The position numbers and the translations under genes are program-made. From the NCBI GenBank assembly GCA_947496705.1, contig CANMDW010000022.1:1-64000 (forward strand): a DNA stretch of 64,000 nucleotides, in the 5' to 3' direction. Below, piece by piece: positions 36,628 through 46,645 of this stretch. Every line of letters begins with the position of its first letter. Position 1 is the first letter of the stretch. The notes under the pieces are model-generated. The model was not told the DNA's origin, made no database searches, and was given only the letters and a program-made list of their open reading frames with translations. This stretch comes from an uncultured Aquimarina sp. (GTDB lineage Bacteria > Bacteroidota > Bacteroidia > Flavobacteriales > Flavobacteriaceae).

Positions 36628-38709
36628 TTATTCTTTTACTAAATTGATCTCTACACGTCTGTTTTTTGCTCTTCCTGCTCTGGTCTTGTTTGTAGCGATT
36701 GGTCTGTCTTCACCAAATCCAACAGCCGATAATCTAAATTGATCGATCCCATTTTCTACCAGATAATTTTTTACCGAGTTTGCTCTGGAGTCAGATAATC
36801 TTTGATTCAGTTTATTGCTTCCGGCACTATCAGTATGTCCTTCTACAGTAAATTTTGCTGTAGGATATTCATTAAGTATATTGATGATATCTCGCAGCAC
36901 CTGATTGGATTCGGCTTTGATTGAAGATTTACCAGAATCAAATAAGATTGTTTTTGCATACTCATTCAAAGTTTTTTGAACTTCTTCGGTCACTTCGGGA
37001 CATCCGTTATTGGCAACGGTACCCGGTACATCGGGACAGTTATCATCTTTGTCCAAAACACCATCGCTATCGGTATCTGGCCATGGGCAACCTTGATTTT
37101 CTGCAGGACCAGCTATTTGCGGACAACTATCATCTTTATCCAATAATCCGTCACCATCGGTATCCGGCCATGGACATCCGTTGTTTCCAACTTCTCCTGC
37201 TTCTTCGGGACATTGATCATCTTTGTCGAGTACGGTATCACCATCGGTGTCTGGCCATGGGCACCCAAAGTTCTCTTCGGGCCCCTTTGTATCGGGGCAT
37301 TCATCAACTTTATCCAGTACTCCGTCTCCGTCTTTATCCTTAGGCCTGGACTGATATACAGGGATTTTAAGACCGGCATATACATCGGCGCCCTTAGACT
37401 CATCACCGATTAATAAAGATACTATTGATCCGGATCCTACATAAAGAGGCCCCGCTCTAAATCCTGCCCCCCAATGAAATCCACTGTGCTGTATCACGCT
37501 TATAGGAGAATAAAAACTAAACCATTTGCTCTCAAACCTTGGGGTAAGAGATACTGTATTTGCTATTCTGCTTCTGTTTATTTTATCTTTTGCTGTAAGC
37601 GAAAAATCAGTATTTAAATTCACATAGAATTTCTGATTGATGTTCCAATCTACATTAGCGTGTAATGCGGTCGGCAAAACTGCTTTTTCAGCTTCTGTTG
37701 CTTCTAAAAGTGTATAGAAGTTTTCTAATTCATCAAGATCATCAATGTTTTCAAAAGTGTTCTCATCTAATACATTATTAAAATTATATCGTTCTTCTAC
37801 ACCATCATAGCTAATAGATCCCATATCTGTAAGGGATAATCCAAACTTCAATTTGTATTTATTAATATCTTTTGGCATATAAGAGTTGCCTTTACTATCT
37901 GTAGAAGTATAGTTTTTATGATCAGGTCTCCATTCATATACAAAACCAAGATCAAACCCGATACCTGTTGCACCATTCACTACTTCAAAATCATCGGCAT
38001 CATCTTCGAGGTTTTCGCTGTAGCCATAGGCTACTTCTCCTGTTGTTGTTACACTTCCAATAACACCTCCAATTATAGCGTCTTCATCATAGTCTATAGA
38101 TACATCTGTACCTGCACCATATGCATTGCCTAATCCCTGCAGATATTTGAGGGTTATTCCTCCTTTTAGAAAGTGTTGTTCTTTATTCATAAGAACTCTT
38201 GCATACGAAACGCCAATTTCTGCCCAGGCATGTGCATTAAAGAAGGCATCACCTTCATTCACATTAAAACTACTGGTATCATCAAACCCATCTGCCAGAC
38301 TTTCAAAAGTCTGTCCGTTGATTTCACTGATATTATAAAAAACTCTGGCTCTGGAGAATACGGCGATAGCATTTTTTTCATTGATATTGAACATAAATGA
38401 TGGCCCGAGGATATCAACATTTCCCAAGACATTGTTTTTTTCTTCAGGAAATGTTTTAGCATCATCTTCAATATCATAATCATCACCGATTGCATCGCTA
38501 AAATTCACTCCATAATAATCATTACCAACAAACGCACTGGCACCTGCCAGGTTAATGTCGGTTTTAAATCTCGAATCGACAATATTTGCAGGGTTACCGA
38601 TCACACTGTGAACCCCGCTGTAATTATCGGTTAAAAATCCAATATAAGACTGGGCTTTTACAGATACTATGCATAAGAGCAATACTATCGTAATAATAGG
38701 TTTTTTCAT
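36628..38709 (-). CDS. outer-membrane OmpA-family protein with TSP3 calcium repeats
   Basis: 693 residues with a signal peptide (ITIVLLLCIVSVKAQS). The N-terminal 430 residues are a predicted beta-barrel (DUF5723-like). Next come four thrombospondin type 3 repeats (DKDGDGVLDKVDECPD and three similar copies, about residues 455-580), which bind calcium, and a C-terminal OmpA peptidoglycan-binding domain (FTVEGHTDSAGSNKLNQRLS, RAKNRRVEI). It links the outer membrane to the cell wall. Followed by a terminator at 36575. Confidence 0.92.
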   Translation of the reverse strand: MKKPIITIVLLLCIVSVKAQSYIGFLTDNYSGVHSVIGNPANIVDSRFKTDINLAGASAFVGNDYYGVNFSDAIGDDYDIEDDAKTFPEEKNNVLGNVDILGPSFMFNINEKNAIAVFSRARVFYNISEINGQTFESLADGFDDTSSFNVNEGDAFFNAHAWAEIGVSYARVLMNKEQHFLKGGITLKYLQGLGNAYGAGTDVSIDYDEDAIIGGVIGSVTTTGEVAYGYSENLEDDADDFEVVNGATGIGFDLGFVYEWRPDHKNYTSTDSKGNSYMPKDINKYKLKFGLSLTDMGSISYDGVEERYNFNNVLDENTFENIDDLDELENFYTLLEATEAEKAVLPTALHANVDWNINQKFYVNLNTDFSLTAKDKINRSRIANTVSLTPRFESKWFSFYSPISVIQHSGFHWGAGFRAGPLYVGSGSIVSLLIGDESKGADVYAGLKIPVYQSRPKDKDGDGVLDKVDECPDTKGPEENFGCPWPDTDGDTVLDKDDQCPEEAGEVGNNGCPWPDTDGDGLLDKDDSCPQIAGPAENQGCPWPDTDSDGVLDKDDNCPDVPGTVANNGCPEVTEEVQKTLNEYAKTILFDSGKSSIKAESNQVLRDIINILNEYPTAKFTVEGHTDSAGSNKLNQRLSDSRANSVKNYLVENGIDQFRLSAVGFGEDRPIATNKTRAGRAKNRRVEINLVKE

Positions 38710-38840
38710 TTTTTAGTTTTTAGATTTGGTTTAACTTTTAAAGTTGGCAAAGATATTAGTATTTTTTTAACATGGAAATTTTATCCATAATTAAGGCACA
38801 TTTAAATGAATTATTAATCAGTCTTAGTGAGTATTAGACA

Positions 38841-38869
38841 AAAAAAAGGTTATCACAACGGATAACCTT
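38841..38869 (-). terminator. rho-independent terminator of the OmpA lipoprotein gene
   Basis: AAGGTTATC (38847-38855) pairs with GATAACCTT (38861-38869); on the minus strand it is followed by seven T (38841-38847 as A). It is 32 bp beyond the stop of 38901-39767. Confidence 0.85.
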
Positions 38870-38900
38870 CTTATTGTATTTAGTAAAGAATATTGTTTGT

Positions 38901-39767
38901 TTAGTTTCCTCCTTGAGAGGCTTTTTTCATACCATCTTCGATCATATTATAGAATTGATCTAATTTTGGTAATACCACAATTCTTGTACGTCTGTTCTTT
39001 GCTTTATTTGCAGCAGAACTATTATCGGCAACAGGAACATAATAGCTTCTTCCAGCCGCGGTCATACGTTTTGGATCTACTTTAAAATCTTTTTGTAATA
39101 CTCTAACCACAGAAGTAGCTCGTTTTACACTAAGATCCCAGTTGTCTAAAAGCACTTTGTTTTTGATAGGCACATTATCTGTATGACCTTCTACCAGGAA
39201 TTCAATATCCGGTTTGTCATTTACTACTTTGGCAACCTTGCCAAGTACTTCGCGTGCTCTGCTAGATACATTGTAGCTTCCACTTTTGAATAGAAGTTTA
39301 TCTGATATAGACACATAAACCACACCTTTTTCTACATTAATTTCTATATCTTCGTCTGCAAGGTTTCCTAAAGCACCTTTTAAACTAGTTACCAATGCCA
39401 ATGTTACAGAATCTTTTTTAGTAATTGCATCCTGCATTGTTCTTATTTGTAAATCTTTCTCTTTTATACTTTCCAGAGATTTTTCAAGGTTTTCTGCTTC
39501 TTTGGTAGAAAGTGTAGCCAAATCACCTACATTATTTAAGAGTGCAGAATTCTGGTTTTTAAGATTAGATACTTGATCCTGAAGAACTCTGAGTTGCGAC
39601 GAAGAGCTTGCTTTTTCTTCAAGACAGCTATTTAATTTTACGGTAGCGCTGTTTAATAAATCCTCTGTTTCTTTGTTTTTGGCTTCTAGCTCAGAAAATT
39701 TCTTTTGTGAAACACAAGAAGATAGCAATACTGCCATCGAAGCCCCAATAATCATTATTTTTTTCAT
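38901..39767 (-). CDS. OmpA-family lipoprotein with coiled coil
   Basis: 288 residues from ATG 39767, which begins a lipoprotein signal (MIIGASMAVLLSSC, lipobox Cys); the longer frame from 39809 adds 14 residues ahead of the signal and is rejected. A coiled coil (about 25-125) leads to a C-terminal OmpA/MotB domain with VEGHTDNVPIKN and AKNRRTRIVVLP. It is probably an outer-membrane lipoprotein binding peptidoglycan. Same strand as the TSP3-OmpA gene, but with its own terminator. Confidence 0.92.
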   Translation of the reverse strand: MKKIMIIGASMAVLLSSCVSQKKFSELEAKNKETEDLLNSATVKLNSCLEEKASSSSQLRVLQDQVSNLKNQNSALLNNVGDLATLSTKEAENLEKSLESIKEKDLQIRTMQDAITKKDSVTLALVTSLKGALGNLADEDIEINVEKGVVYVSISDKLLFKSGSYNVSSRAREVLGKVAKVVNDKPDIEFLVEGHTDNVPIKNKVLLDNWDLSVKRATSVVRVLQKDFKVDPKRMTAAGRSYYVPVADNSSAANKAKNRRTRIVVLPKLDQFYNMIEDGMKKASQGGN

Positions 39768-39857
39768 TAGAAAATTTGTTTTAAGTCTTGTTATGGTTAT
39801 ATAACTCAAAATTATTAAAAATGTGACGTTTTACTAATCCATTAACAATAATTTAAT

Positions 39858-40859
39858 TTACATATCCTTTAATTGATTGAAAAGTTTACGTTTTAGAATA
39901 AAATACTGCCATACAACGGAAAAAATTGAATAATATTTCCCCGTTTTCGAAAGTTTTTTGCCTTTTTTAATAAAAGTGTTAAAATTAGCATAGAAACTGA
40001 AATGGGCTTTAAGGATTGAAACAAAATGAGAAAATTTCCCCTCAAACAGGTATTTCGCTCCAGCCAATCCATCGAGGATCAATCTAAGAAAAATTAAACC
40101 AAATAAGCGATTTCTGGAGACATTTTTTGCAAGAAGATATAGATTATTCCTGAAATTGAGATACGTTTTTTGAGGATTCATAACATCCAGGGTAGCACCT
40201 CCCAAATGATACACTGTTGATGATCCTGCATACATTATTGTATACCCTTGGTTTTGAATACGCCAGCATAAATCAATTTCTTCCATATGGGCAAAGAAGT
40301 CTTCGTCTAATTTGCCTACTTCTTCAAAAACAGTTTTCTTTATAAATAAACATGCACCGCTTGCCCAGAATATAGGAATGGTATCATCATATTGACCCCG
40401 ATCTTCTTCTATAGTATCAAAAATTCGACCTCTGCAATAGGGATATCCTAATTTGTCTATAAACCCCCCACCGGCTCCGGCATATTCAAAATGGGACTTT
40501 TTTTTATAATCCAAAATTTTTGGCTGTATAGCAGCAATTTTATCTGAAGATTCAAAGGTATTTATAATTGGGGTAAGCCAGTTTTCGGAAACTTCTATAT
40601 CACTATTCAATAAGCAATATATATCTGTGTCAATTTCTGCTAAAGCATCGTTATACCCTTTTGCATATCCACCATTCACTGCATTTTGAATGATTTTTAC
40701 TTCAGGAAAGACGGCTCTTACATACTCTACAGAATCATCGGCCGATGCATTATCAGCCAGGTATATGGTAGCTTCTTTAGAATACTTTACTACAGAGGGT
40801 AAAAACTGTTCTAATAGTGATCTGCCATTCCAATTTAATATAATTACTGCGATATTCAC
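39858..40859 (-). CDS. family 2 glycosyltransferase
   Basis: 333 residues. GT-A fold seen in the N-terminus: VIILNWNGRSLLEQFLPSV, nucleotide-binding NASADDSVEY, metal DxD-like LLNSDIEVS (about residue 87), acceptor ED-like EEIDLCWRIQNQGY. The C-terminus has amphipathic helices for membrane contact. Likely adds a sugar (rhamnosyl-type transferases are the nearest pattern) to a surface polysaccharide. It is an isolated gene with no glycan locus around it. Confidence 0.9.
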   Translation of the reverse strand: MNIAVIILNWNGRSLLEQFLPSVVKYSKEATIYLADNASADDSVEYVRAVFPEVKIIQNAVNGGYAKGYNDALAEIDTDIYCLLNSDIEVSENWLTPIINTFESSDKIAAIQPKILDYKKKSHFEYAGAGGGFIDKLGYPYCRGRIFDTIEEDRGQYDDTIPIFWASGACLFIKKTVFEEVGKLDEDFFAHMEEIDLCWRIQNQGYTIMYAGSSTVYHLGGATLDVMNPQKTYLNFRNNLYLLAKNVSRNRLFGLIFLRLILDGLAGAKYLFEGKFSHFVSILKAHFSFYANFNTFIKKGKKLSKTGKYYSIFSVVWQYFILKRKLFNQLKDM

Positions 40860-40960
40860 AGCTGCAAATTAAAGAGTTTAATCGGAAATTAACAGTAGAG
40901 AAGAAATAAATTATATCATTATTTTCTCTTTTTAGATATCTATGATATGTTGTAATTAAA

Positions 40961-41000
40961 AAATCAGTTGCTGCAAATTATAATGTACAGCAACTGATTT
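40961..41000 (-). terminator. terminator of the HEIGH metallopeptidase gene
   Basis: AAATCAGTTGCTG (40961-40973) pairs perfectly with CAGCAACTGATTT (40988-41000). Reading the minus strand it lies 78 bp past the stop of 41079-42305; a T-rich run follows. Confidence 0.75.
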
Positions 41001-41078
41001 TATTCTATAATCATATTTAATTCAAAAAAAACCGGCAAAACATCATTTAGTTTAGATTAAAAATTGTTTTATACGCTA

Positions 41079-42305
41079 TCAACGAGGAACATAGCAAGCT
41101 ATCCCTTCATATGTATATCCGGCGGGAGTACTTCGATTCGTTTTATATAGATGATCTACAACACTACTGTTATAAAATCTATATAAAGGTATTCTACCAC
41201 TAGCTCCAGATCGATACACATATCCGGCTATCCCTTCATATCTATAACCAGCTGGGGTACTGCGATCTGTTTTATAAAAATGATTGACTGCACTGCTATT
41301 GTAAAATCTGTATAATGGTATCGTCCCAGGCACACTTTGTGAATAGATTTTACATTGCACTCCTTCATATATGTATCCAGCAGGGGTTCCGCGATCTGTT
41401 TTATAAAAATGATTGGCTTTTGGTCCACCTCTATAAAAACCATAAAAAGGGACAGGATTAATTGTAGGTGGAGGTGGAGTTCTGGCATACAGCCTACGTA
41501 ATGCAGTTCTATCACTTGCTATAAATGGCCTGTTGGTGTTCAGACCGGTACATGCGAGCATCCAGGAATTAGCAACTGGTCCCGATGGTGTTCCCGGGAT
41601 CAGGATTGCTCCAACTCCTGCTTGCCCTTCATTTCCACCATTAGGACAGCCACTAAAATTTGTATTAGCGTAATCGGTATGTCTAAACCCAATAGTATGT
41701 CCGATTTCATGAGCAATAACAGAAGCAGCATTGCCTAGTCTTTTAGAATTATTATAGTGGAACGTATTTAATTCTATAGTTCTAAATGGTCTGCCATTGC
41801 TTGGAAACCAAGTGCTTCCAAAAAAGCCATTTGCTATATAGACAGGCACAATGCGAATATCATTACTTGATGCACTGCTTGTTCTTCGGAATGTTAGTCT
41901 TAAATTAAGTGCATTATATCGCCTTAAAGCTTCATCAAGAGCACTCTTAACATAAGGTGGGAATGAAGGGTCTATGAACACCCTGATGGTTCTGGTACCT
42001 GAGACCAAATTATTGGTTCGGTATTGTTTTGCATCTCCAAACGTTTCAGTTTTTTCTTTTGAGAGTTCGTCCAACCTCTCTTCGGTAACATAAATATCAT
42101 TCTCTACAATGTAACCTTCATTATATTTATAAAGTCCTTCGTTTGTGTGAAATCCAGCACTTTCTAACTTCTGGATGATGTGCTTAGGAACAGCTTGTTG
42201 TTCACTAGTATCTTCATTTGGTATTTCCTGATCTAACTCACAAGAGGTCAAACAGAGCAAAAAGCAAGATGCTATTGCTACAATTAATGATTTGAATGAA
42301 TTCAT
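41079..42305 (-). CDS. HEIGH-type metallopeptidase lipoprotein with C-terminal repeats
   Basis: 408 residues. Lipoprotein signal (IVAIASCFLLCLTSC). The protease domain (about 100-260) carries HEIGHTIGFRH near residue 195, typical of the M57/dual-action HEIGH family. The last 120 residues are three copies of a 40-residue unit (PLYRFYNSSAVNHFYKTDRS, PAGYRYEGIAGYVY), the Tyr/Phe-rich module often found at the end of secreted bacterial hydrolases. Anchored at the outer membrane, it may cleave proteins outside the cell. Single gene. Confidence 0.9.
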   Translation of the reverse strand: MNSFKSLIVAIASCFLLCLTSCELDQEIPNEDTSEQQAVPKHIIQKLESAGFHTNEGLYKYNEGYIVENDIYVTEERLDELSKEKTETFGDAKQYRTNNLVSGTRTIRVFIDPSFPPYVKSALDEALRRYNALNLRLTFRRTSSASSNDIRIVPVYIANGFFGSTWFPSNGRPFRTIELNTFHYNNSKRLGNAASVIAHEIGHTIGFRHTDYANTNFSGCPNGGNEGQAGVGAILIPGTPSGPVANSWMLACTGLNTNRPFIASDRTALRRLYARTPPPPTINPVPFYGFYRGGPKANHFYKTDRGTPAGYIYEGVQCKIYSQSVPGTIPLYRFYNSSAVNHFYKTDRSTPAGYRYEGIAGYVYRSGASGRIPLYRFYNSSVVDHLYKTNRSTPAGYTYEGIACYVPR

Positions 42306-42505
42306 AGTTTTTAAGTTTTAAGATATGATTTTGCCAGTTTTAGTGAATTAATAGGTAGCAAAGTATTATAACACTATGCGAAACACAAGCCGATATTCTT
42401 GATATTTATAAATTCAAACCTCAGATTCATAAATTTCAGGCACTTATTTTTTGATATAGGAGTAGTATAGGTTTGGTATATGCCCACGGTTTTTAATCTA
42501 AATAA

Positions 42506-42740
42506 TTCCCCGACGGCTCTGCCTCGGGGTTTCCGATTAACCTCTCCTTGGGAGAGGTCGGAACTGCCTTTTTTGGCAGTTCCGGGTGAGGCTAAATACA
42601 AAATTTCGGTTTTTGGCCCCGAGGCCAAAATGAAACCGGCGAAATACCCCTATGGCTTGCCTCGGGGATAGTCGGTTTCAAGAAATTTTTTATTCAATAG
42701 AATTACCCGAGGCCTGTTTGCCGATCCGGGCAGGCTCTAT
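42506..42740. repeat. cluster of GC-rich hairpins between genes
   Basis: Within 235 bp: CCCCGA/TCGGGG (42508-42529), ACCTCTCC/GGAGAGGT (42540-42558), GGAACTGCC/GGCAGTTCC (42560-42583, six T loop) and TTTTGGCC/GGCCAAAA (42611-42630, loop CCGA), plus two direct copies of TGCCTCGGGG (42520-42529 and 42658-42667). The rest of 42306-42787 has no gene; the open frames across the hairpins look accidental. Possible structured RNA or nest of palindromic repeats. Confidence 0.6.
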
Positions 42741-42787
42741 CTCCTTTAGATTTCGGGCTTGACCCCCTTAGAATTAAAGACGATTAT

Positions 42788-43231
42788 TTATTTATAATCA
42801 GGAATGTTTTTTAAAAAAATATAGTGTTTATCGGTATAATTCATCTGACAATAGTAATGATTCATGCCATTGGTGATCATTAAATATTCTGCGTCTAAGG
42901 CAAGATTGTATCGGGCAATCTGGTCAAAAACATCCTGAGTGATCTTCACCGTATGTGATTTGCATTCTATGATAAGAAAGATACTGCCATCGGGATTAAA
43001 AACGATAATATCGTAACGTTTACTCAAATCATTTACTTTGATTAATTTCTCAACATTTATGAGGCTTTGGGGGTATTTTTTTTCTTCGATCAAAAAGTGT
43101 ATCGTGTGTTGACGCACCCATTCTTCGGGGGTAAGTATGACGAATTTTTTACGAATCCGGTCAAAAATAGCAACTTTATTTTCGTTACTTTTGAACCTGA
43201 ATTGATACTCGGGAAAGTTAAGTTTTTGCAT
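42788..43231 (-). CDS. HsdR N-terminal-like PD-(D/E)XK nuclease-fold protein
   Basis: 147 residues matching the free-standing type I restriction enzyme R-protein N-terminal domain. The nuclease core is visible: Asp in RYDIIVFNPDGS, then the IIECKS motif (Glu-x-Lys) and a Gln/Tyr segment QIARYNLALDAEY. It is common in Bacteroidota next to holA and is not part of an RM system here; role unknown, DNA repair suggested. Divergent from holA with a 55-bp gap. Confidence 0.9.
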   Translation of the reverse strand: MQKLNFPEYQFRFKSNENKVAIFDRIRKKFVILTPEEWVRQHTIHFLIEEKKYPQSLINVEKLIKVNDLSKRYDIIVFNPDGSIFLIIECKSHTVKITQDVFDQIARYNLALDAEYLMITNGMNHYYCQMNYTDKHYIFLKNIPDYK

Positions 43232-43286
43232 TATGGATTCTTAATTCGATGGTTATGGTTCAAACAAATTTGATGATTTTTTCTGA

Positions 43287-44291
43287 ATGGACGAAGTAAA
43301 ACAAATAGTAAGTGATATCAATAGCGGTAATATAAAACCGATCTACTTTTTGATGGGAGAAGAACCCTATTATATCGACAGGATTTCTGAATTTATCGAT
43401 AAAAATGTACTGGCCGAAGAAGAAAAGGGATTCAATCAAATGGTGTTGTATGGTCGCGATGTTACCATAGAGGATGTTGTGGGTAATGCAAAACGTTTTC
43501 CGATGATGGCAGAGCGCCAGGTAGTTATTGTTAAAGAAGCCCAGGATTTGTCACGAACTATCGAAAAATTAGCCGACTATGCAGAAAATCCACAACCATC
43601 AACGGTTTTGGTGGTTTGTTATAAATATAAAAAGATAGATAAACGCAAGAAACTTTATAAAACCGTTGCCAAAAACGGAATCATTTATGAAAGTAAAAAG
43701 CTATATGAAAATCAGGTAGCAGACTGGATCAGAAGGGTTTTGGCAGGAGCCAAATATAATATTGAACCCAAGGCTGCCCAAATGTTGGTAGAGTTTTTGG
43801 GAACGGATCTTAGTAAAATCAATAATGAACTCGAAAAACTGAAATTGGTTGTTCCTGAGAACTCGCAAATTACAGCAAATCAAATTGAAGAAAATATAGG
43901 AATCAGTAAAGAATTCAACAATTTTGAGCTTCGCAAAGCCGTTGGCAACAGAGATGTAGTGAAAGCGCATCGAATTATTAATTATTTTGCTCAGAATCCA
44001 AAGGATAACCCATTGGTTGTCACTATTTCTCTACTCTATAGTTTTTTCTCTCAGGTATTACAATATCATGGGGTATCTGATAAATCACAGCGCAACGTGG
44101 CCGCGATCTTAAAAGTGAATCCTTATTTTGTAAAAGACTATGCCGAAGCAGCTCATAATTACCCTATGAAAAAAGTAAGCCGAATCATCACCCTACTTAG
44201 AGAAGCCGATGTGAAAAGTAAAGGAGTAGGGGCAGCAAACCTGCCACAGGGAGATATTCTGAAAGAGCTTTTGGTAAAGATCATGTCATGA
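43287..44291 (+). CDS. holA: DNA polymerase III subunit delta
   Basis: 334 residues, standard length. Delta opens the sliding clamp within the clamp loader. Recognised by the N-terminal IYFLMGEEPYYIDRI, KRFPMMAERQVVIVKEAQ and the C-terminal collar helix (NPYFVKDYAEAAHNYPMKKV). Single gene divergent from the HsdR-N protein. Confidence 0.93.
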   Translation: MDEVKQIVSDINSGNIKPIYFLMGEEPYYIDRISEFIDKNVLAEEEKGFNQMVLYGRDVTIEDVVGNAKRFPMMAERQVVIVKEAQDLSRTIEKLADYAENPQPSTVLVVCYKYKKIDKRKKLYKTVAKNGIIYESKKLYENQVADWIRRVLAGAKYNIEPKAAQMLVEFLGTDLSKINNELEKLKLVVPENSQITANQIEENIGISKEFNNFELRKAVGNRDVVKAHRIINYFAQNPKDNPLVVTISLLYSFFSQVLQYHGVSDKSQRNVAAILKVNPYFVKDYAEAAHNYPMKKVSRIITLLREADVKSKGVGAANLPQGDILKELLVKIMS

Positions 44292-44525
44292 GGTGATTTT
44301 ATCGACGAGAAGTGAGTCTGCCTAAGGTGAATGTGAGATGAGGATACTGTCCCTTATCAACAATTATAGTATTATGCATCCTGTTTTTACATGATTTTCC
44401 CGATATTCTATGCAGTGTAAACTCTTTTGATGTTCTATACTATCCCTTGATTACTTTGTATCTAGACTACCCATTTAATAATTATTTAACATTCTGGAGT
44501 AAAGTACAATGTGTATTTTTATGGT

Positions 44526-45872
44526 ATGCTAAAGTTCAATATATTTCCCAAGATTATTTTCCCCATTTTATTAGTGAATTTTATAGGAATACTGGGGTAC
44601 AGTATTGTTATTCCTATTCTAATATTTATTGTTACTGATTTAGGCGGAAACGGATTTATTTATGGAATTCTGGGAGCAACGTATCCTTTTTTTCAATTGA
44701 TTGGGGCTCCTATTTTGGGAAGATTATCAGATCGGATCGGCAGAAAGAAAGTATTGATTGTTAGTCAGGCAGGAACTTTTGCAGCGTGGATGTTATTTTT
44801 GCTCGCTTTTATACTTCCCAAAACCACTTTATGGTCTTCAGATTCAGAATTAACAGGAAGTTATCTCATGACATTGCCCTTATTACTACTCTTTATAGCC
44901 AGAATCTTTGATGGTTTTACCGGAGGGAATGTCTCTGTAGCGAATGCCTATTTGTCTGATATCTCAACCGATGATAACAGGGATAAGAATTTTGGTATGA
45001 TGGGCGCATCGACAAGCCTTGGGTTTGTTTTGGGGCCTGCAGTAGCAGGAATCCTGGCGTCTACTTTGCTGGGCGAAGCACTACCTATTTTATTGGCTGC
45101 GGTTATCTCTTTGATAGCAATTTTTGTCATTATCCTTAGATTGCCGGAAAGTAATCCTTGTGTAGTAGATACCGGCAACCTGGGATTCAGGTCTTTCAGA
45201 AGGTTTTTTCAGGTAGAACATAAAGATTGTTATACCGATGATATTACCAAAGATGATGCTTCTAATTCTTTTTGGAAAATTCTTAAACTGGAAGGGATTC
45301 CATTATTATACGCTATTTATTTTCTTACATTTTTGGCTTTTAGCCTTTTTTATGCAGGATTACCAATTTATGCTTCCACAATATTAAAATGGTCTTCAAC
45401 AGAGCTTGGGATTTTTCTGGCCTACTCTAGTATTATTATGATTTTGGTACAGGGGCCTTTGTTGTCATATCTTTCAGGAAGAGTTTCTAATATCCTTTGT
45501 ATTGCAGTTGGGACGATACTATTAGCAATGAGCTTTTACCTGCTTTCTTTTTCCGATATTATTACATTGTATATCGCCAATACATTGCTATCATTGGGTA
45601 ATGGTTTGATGTGGCCTAGTTTCTTGTCTTTATTATCCAGGACAGGAAATCACCAAATGCAAGGAGCAATCCAGGGATATGGCAATAGTATGGGCAGTTT
45701 TGCAAGCATCTTTGGACTGATTCTTGGCGGAATTCTTTTCGAAAGTATGCAAATGGCTGTTTTTATGATCGGAGCAGGAATATTTCTGATCATTTTTTTA
45801 TTGGTGGTTTTCAATCATTTTAAAAACAAAAGATCTGTTATAAAACAACAACCAAAGGTTGGGACTGTTTGA
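44526..45872 (+). CDS. MFS efflux transporter (TetA-like)
   Basis: 448 residues from ATG 44526 (MLKFNIFPKIIFP); an ATG at 44511 adds MYFYG. Twelve membrane helices, motif A GRLSDRIGRKKVLI between helices 2 and 3, and the central loop (about residues 215-245). It resembles the drug:H+ antiporter-1 subfamily with tetracycline-type pumps; substrate unknown. Inner membrane. Followed by a hairpin at 45879 shared with the convergent SDR gene. Confidence 0.9.
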   Translation: MLKFNIFPKIIFPILLVNFIGILGYSIVIPILIFIVTDLGGNGFIYGILGATYPFFQLIGAPILGRLSDRIGRKKVLIVSQAGTFAAWMLFLLAFILPKTTLWSSDSELTGSYLMTLPLLLLFIARIFDGFTGGNVSVANAYLSDISTDDNRDKNFGMMGASTSLGFVLGPAVAGILASTLLGEALPILLAAVISLIAIFVIILRLPESNPCVVDTGNLGFRSFRRFFQVEHKDCYTDDITKDDASNSFWKILKLEGIPLLYAIYFLTFLAFSLFYAGLPIYASTILKWSSTELGIFLAYSSIIMILVQGPLLSYLSGRVSNILCIAVGTILLAMSFYLLSFSDIITLYIANTLLSLGNGLMWPSFLSLLSRTGNHQMQGAIQGYGNSMGSFASIFGLILGGILFESMQMAVFMIGAGIFLIIFLLVVFNHFKNKRSVIKQQPKVGTV

Positions 45873-45878
45873 TTTAAA

Positions 45879-45911
45879 AGACCCCGGGGGTTTCCAAAAC
45901 TCCTGGGGTCT
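45879..45911. terminator. hairpin between convergent genes, GACCCC family
   Basis: AGACCCC-GGGGTTT (from 45879) pairs with AACTCCTGGGGTCT (to 45911) around a short loop. It lies 7 bp after the MFS stop and 6 bp before the SDR stop, so it may end both transcripts. Similar to the hairpins at 23241 and 46876. Confidence 0.65.
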
Positions 45912-45916
45912 GGTAA

Positions 45917-46645
45917 TTACACCTTTGGATTGGTAGCAAAAACAGTAGCTTCGGTAATGAATCCTCTGTCGTCCATCTCTAAAAGGCTGGAAATAGTATG
46001 TGCAATTTCTTCGCCTCTCAGTTTGGTTTGTTGCTCTGCGTTGGTATATTTTTTGGTCGCAGGGTTATTATCTACCCGGTTATCGGCAAAACCAGTCATT
46101 ACTTCGCTGGGGTTTACCTGCATGACTCTAATGTTATGAGGGCGTAATTCATTTCTCCAGCTTTCGGTCATGCCGCGTAAAGCGAATTTGGTTGCCACAT
46201 ATGGCGAAGCAGTTGGAGATCCTTTTAAAGATGAAGTCGACCCAATGTTAATGATGTTTCCGTAATCCTGATCAATAAAATGCTTTGCCGATTCTTTGGC
46301 GCATAGTGTAGCACCAAGGATATTAGTTTTAAATTGATCAGTAAATTTATCGGCTTCAATATCAATGAGTTTGGAGATGTATCCGTATCCGGCATTATTG
46401 ACTAAAACATTCAGGCCGTTCATTTTATCTTTGGCTGCCTGCACCATGTTCTGTACCTGATTTTCATCACTTACGTCTGCTTTTACATAATCAATACCCA
46501 GTTCACTGGCAGTATTTTTTAGTGTGGTCTCGTTTCTTCCCGATATAATTACTTGTGCACCTTTTTCTTTTAAAAGCTTGGCGGTTGCTTTTCCGATACC
46601 CGAATTACCCCCGGTGATTAATACTTTGGCGTCTTTGATATTCAT
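45917..46645 (-). CDS. short-chain dehydrogenase/reductase
   Basis: 242 residues from ATG 46645 (MNIKDAKVLITGG); the longer frame from 46672 adds nine residues. Classical SDR: NAD(P) motif TGGNSGIG, NNAGYGY, catalytic Ser in GSTSS and YVATK (Tyr-x3-Lys). It resembles the DltE/YdfG-type oxidoreductases acting on 3-hydroxy acids. Cytoplasmic. Substrate unknown. Confidence 0.93.
   Translation of the reverse strand: MNIKDAKVLITGGNSGIGKATAKLLKEKGAQVIISGRNETTLKNTASELGIDYVKADVSDENQVQNMVQAAKDKMNGLNVLVNNAGYGYISKLIDIEADKFTDQFKTNILGATLCAKESAKHFIDQDYGNIINIGSTSSLKGSPTASPYVATKFALRGMTESWRNELRPHNIRVMQVNPSEVMTGFADNRVDNNPATKKYTNAEQQTKLRGEEIAHTISSLLEMDDRGFITEATVFATNPKV

Noticed and set aside
42374..42671. Two small frames over the hairpin cluster
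   Set aside because: They overlap each other on opposite strands and are shaped by the hairpins; no family, no start signal.
42788..43231. Part of a restriction-modification system
   Set aside because: Only the HsdR N-terminal nuclease-like domain is present, beside holA, with no HsdM or HsdS; this is a common stand-alone protein in the phylum.
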